The notes under the pieces are model-generated. The model saw nothing but the letters and a program-made list of their open reading frames with translations. It made no database searches and was not told the origin of the DNA. A DNA stretch of 64,000 bases, taken from contig NC_013132.1 of assembly GCF_000024005.1 (NCBI RefSeq), forward strand, positions 5,388,001-5,452,000, given 5' to 3'. The position numbers and the translations under genes are program-made. The stretch is from Chitinophaga pinensis DSM 2588. Its GTDB lineage: Bacteria; Bacteroidota; Bacteroidia; Chitinophagales; Chitinophagaceae. Below are positions 62,414 to 64,000 of the stretch, piece after piece. Every line of letters begins with the position of its first letter. The stretch's first letter is position 1.

Positions 62414-64000
62414 TTACTCCCATAAATACTGGTAAGGATTTAAAGAACTTCCCGTAAACGGCTGCACCGAAATCCACCTTCCCGTCTGTACATCATACAT
62501 CCTGTTATTATCATTATACCAGTCCAGTCCCGGCCCTACTCTCATTTCCCGGTTGTGCAGTTCATTACTTTTATACCGATACCGGTTATCCAGGTATGAG
62601 GTACCCCTTAATGCCTTCGAACTGATACCTTCCATCAACAGTCCCATAGGATAGTAATGCGTATCTTCCAATAAAGCCCCAGGCAGATGGCGGATAACAA
62701 AGTTATCGAAATACACATCCGCAGCAGATTCATTACTCAGGTAGAGGTACAGAAAACCTGACTTCTCAGCAATCATCTGTGGCATGACCACATTGACCTG
62801 TGCATCAGGTGCACCCTGTACCTGTCTGACGCCACTATTGCCCTGCACTACTTTGAACTGATCATCAAACAGCACAAATGACAGATAGGCTTTGGGCCAT
62901 GTCGGCTCATTCTGGGCTGGCTCCTGGTTCAGTAACTGCTGGTAATCCGTACTACTGAAACTGGTTGCTAAAGGAGAATTAGGACCGCCTGACATATGTG
63001 GCCCCTGCGACACGCCTCCACTGCTGAATGCCTGTAAGAGCGCTGACAACATGCTGGCCGCCGTATTACTGGAGGTATTGGCAGTTGTACTCTTGTAGAA
63101 AGCTTTGGCCACAGCGGATATCGTATCTCCTTTCATCACACGCAATACCAGCGAAGGACCGATCTTAGCGCCATCTACACCATTCAGTTTAGCGACGTAA
63201 TCATTGGGATCTGTGGTATTGTCTGTCGGATAACCTGTAGGTAAAGGCGCCGTTGTATTATCGATATTGCTGAATAAGACATTCTCCACACCACTCCTGG
63301 CTGTTTCCATAGAAGCAAAGTAATCAGCGGTATCGCGGTTTGCGCCAAGTAAAGCGCGCACATTCCCCTGATAATCCTTTACAAATGCCTCAAAGACGTA
63401 TTGTACCGGCTGACCGGTCTTATAAACAGGACGGATACGGCCATCAGCATGTGTCATCACCCGGATGGTATCACGCTCCCACACAAAGCCATTTGCGTAC
63501 TGGATCACCCTCGCACTGCCTTGCTGTGCGCTGGTATCCAGGATGATCTTTGTGAGCAGCTCTCCTTCGGAATTGAACTGAAAATAGATCATCCCTTTCT
63601 TACAAAAGATAACAGAAGGTTTATTATTCTGGTCGTAGATGATACTATCGATATCCTTGTTGTTATCTTTTGCCAGATTACCACCCGGATCATAGCTATA
63701 ATCCTTACTGTCATCATTCACCGACTCCCTGAAATCGCCCAGGATGGTTTGCGGATTATTCGTACGATCGGTGATATGACTCAGGCGATTACTATTGTCC
63801 AGATAACCATACTCCAGACTATCAATCGTCTGTATCGCCATGCCGTTCATACCTCTTTGTTTCATAGACAGGATATTGCCATTGATGTCGTAGGTAAGAC
63901 GATTGAGGGAAAAATCTGCTTTATCTGCGGTCCAGTTGCTACTACCCTCGTTCTGCTGATTAAAATCACCTGCCAGTAATCTATCCATCCGGTCATAACT
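62414..64000 (-). CDS. RHS-repeat core protein, 3' part, no toxin tip
   Basis: The frame is open from the window edge (S-Y-D-R-M-D-R-L-L-A-G, so an internal ATG at 63988 is not the start) for 528 codons. It has RHS/YD-type repeats (L-T-Y-D-I-N-G-N-I-L-S, Y-S-Y-D-P-G-G-N-L) and reaches the RHS-associated core (Y-P-M-G-L-L-M-E-G-I-S, then R-Y-R-Y-K-S-N-E-L-H). It ends at N-P-Y-Q-Y-L-W-E right where the core normally continues into N-P-I and a variable toxin domain. The stop comes 13 codons after R-W-I-S-V-Q-P-F and leads directly into a terminator. It may be a tip-less structural RHS protein or one truncated in recombination. Secretion signals would lie outside the window. Confidence 0.85.
   Translation of the reverse strand, partial: SYDRMDRLLAGDFNQQNEGSSNWTADKADFSLNRLTYDINGNILSMKQRGMNGMAIQTIDSLEYGYLDNSNRLSHITDRTNNPQTILGDFRESVNDDSKDYSYDPGGNLAKDNNKDIDSIIYDQNNKPSVIFCKKGMIYFQFNSEGELLTKIILDTSAQQGSARVIQYANGFVWERDTIRVMTHADGRIRPVYKTGQPVQYVFEAFVKDYQGNVRALLGANRDTADYFASMETARSGVENVLFSNIDNTTAPLPTGYPTDNTTDPNDYVAKLNGVDGAKIGPSLVLRVMKGDTISAVAKAFYKSTTANTSSNTAASMLSALLQAFSSGGVSQGPHMSGGPNSPLATSFSSTDYQQLLNQEPAQNEPTWPKAYLSFVLFDDQFKVVQGNSGVRQVQGAPDAQVNVVMPQMIAEKSGFLYLYLSNESAADVYFDNFVIRHLPGALLEDTHYYPMGLLMEGISSKALRGTSYLDNRYRYKSNELHNREMRVGPGLDWYNDNNRMYDVQTGRWISVQPFTGSSLNPYQYLWE

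Noticed and set aside
1..64000. tRNA, rRNA, CRISPR array, prophage or complete insertion sequence
   Set aside because: None could be found by reading the intergenic regions; the repeats present are single or paired, without spacer structure.

Overview
This 64 kb window is ordinary chromosome of a Bacteroidota, most likely family Chitinophagaceae and close to Chitinophaga. The indications are a type IX secretion (Por) C-terminal sorting domain, an ECF sigma/FecR/TonB-receptor/DUF4249 locus, 800-residue FtsX-type permeases without an ATPase beside them, DUF2490 and DUF3592 proteins, many AraC regulators, weak Shine-Dalgarno sites and -7 elements of the TAnnTTTG type. I see no tRNA, rRNA, CRISPR array, intact insertion sequence or prophage.

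Layout. 1-0.5 kb: 5' part of an amidohydrolase gene. 0.7-2.6 kb: secreted multidomain lectin/glycosidase-like protein. 2.6-6.8 kb: three-subunit molybdenum hydroxylase with a Tat signal. 7.2-7.9 kb: fatty acid desaturase. 8.1-12.2 kb: a tight five-gene kaiC-kaiB-kaiB-histidine kinase-response regulator operon. 12.5-13.5 kb: RRM protein, small hypothetical, VOC protein. 13.7-18.0 kb: NmrA-like reductase, AraC regulator, old yellow enzyme and MDR oxidoreductase. 18.4-20.8 kb: FtsX permease gene broken by one base. 21.0-25.3 kb: 1440-residue WGR/TPR protein. 25.4-29.0 kb: small HTH protein, secreted class II phosphodiesterase, DUF4240 protein, a decayed gene and a GIY-YIG protein. 29.6-32.4 kb: GH30 lipoprotein and a beta-barrel. 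32.4-34.3 kb: a seven-helix receptor whose C-terminus is an IS1595-transposase-like zinc ribbon plus HTH. 34.5-38.1 kb: small membrane, redox and lipoprotein genes. 38.2-42.0 kb: histidine kinase and NtrC-type regulator. 42.1-46.5 kb: pirin, AraC, intact FtsX permease. 47.6-52.7 kb: sigma/FecR/TonB/DUF4249 locus. 52.7-55.8 kb: repeats, small hypotheticals and gene remnants. 55.9-62.3 kb: three AraC regulators, PhyH dioxygenase, SDR and DUF3592 genes. 62.4 kb to the end: an RHS protein with no toxin tip.

The strongest regulatory signal is a shared promoter design. Upstream of the NmrA-like gene and of the old yellow enzyme gene, which flank one AraC gene, lie pairs of GTC-N9-TA-W-TT boxes repeated every 21 bp. 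The proximal box overlaps the -33 region, and the -7 hexamer sits at the same offset in both. A different 13-bp box pair with the same 21-bp period and promoter geometry precedes the SDR-AraC operon at 58-59.6 kb. Other highlights are the Kai operon, whose KaiC keeps the T-D-x-x-x-S-S phosphosite pattern, the receptor with a transposon-derived tail, TGTCCG-N4-CGGACA-type palindromes upstream of both FtsX genes, and long imperfect hairpins sharing a dispersed motif at 18.2 and 53.0 kb. Two genes are interrupted by one-base losses in homopolymers, which may be biological or sequencing errors.
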